From Aphrocallistes beatrix (taxonomy: Eukaryota; Porifera; Hexactinellida; Sceptrulophora; Aphrocallistidae), in contig OY725499.1 of assembly GCA_963281255.1 (NCBI GenBank), forward strand, positions 1,992,096 through 2,056,095: DNA of 64,000 nt, written 5' to 3'; not shown here. More notes on this DNA, generated by a model that had not been told where the DNA came from, ran no database searches, and worked only from the letters and a program-made list of their open reading frames with translations. Numbering within the stretch: the first letter of the stretch is position 1.

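Noticed and set aside
1559..64000. A and B as one continuous gene
   Set aside because: A has a membrane helix, tail and stop at 7739, and B has a fresh ATG and signal peptide directly before EC1.
1..64000. tRNA, rRNA, operon-type promoters and terminators
   Set aside because: No cloverleaf or rRNA-like sequence was seen, and the gene structure is eukaryotic with spliceosomal introns.

Overview
The window is a piece of an AT-rich, intron-rich and repeat-rich animal genome. One strand (minus) carries almost all of a very large cadherin gene, followed head-to-tail by the start of a second, similar cadherin gene. Cadherin repeats with spliceosomal GT-AG introns place it in the animals (or a close relative). 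The lack of EGF and LamG domains, the many EC repeats and the abundant Tc1/mariner, pogo and hAT debris suggest an early-branching marine invertebrate such as a sponge, but the species cannot be fixed from the sequence.

Gene A runs from beyond the right edge (64000) down to a TAA at 7739-7741. I could chain 33 exons by splice sites and reading frame. All junction phases agree, giving 11,915 nt and 3,970 in-frame residues. These hold about 35 EC repeats (34 calcium-binding linkers of the DxNDxxPxF type or degenerate forms of it), a membrane-proximal region resembling that of CDH23/PCDH15, one transmembrane helix (9623-9807), and a short acidic tail ending in S-A-I, a possible class I PDZ ligand. 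Most exons are 120-500 bp, but one exon of 4,023 bp (12189-16211) encodes about 12 EC repeats without interruption.

Gene B begins 769 bp downstream with its own ATG and signal peptide (6969). Its first three exons (6760-6969, 3115-3411, 1559-1807) give 252 residues before the left edge. Its third exon matches the exon at the right edge of the window (28 of the first 39 aligned residues identical, same exon end and phase), so A and B are tandem paralogues.

The introns are a graveyard of mobile DNA: a high-copy ~500 bp family (F1) whose copies carry CRE (TGACGTCA) and AP-1 (TGACTCA) palindromes and GC-rich hairpins at one end; a second ~500 bp family (F2); Tc1-like, mariner-like, pogo-like and hAT-like remnants with recognisable coding pieces; and many MITEs with clear TIRs and TA duplications, several nested inside one another. 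No rRNA, tRNA, CRISPR array or bacterial-type feature was seen. No other host gene is convincingly supported on either strand.
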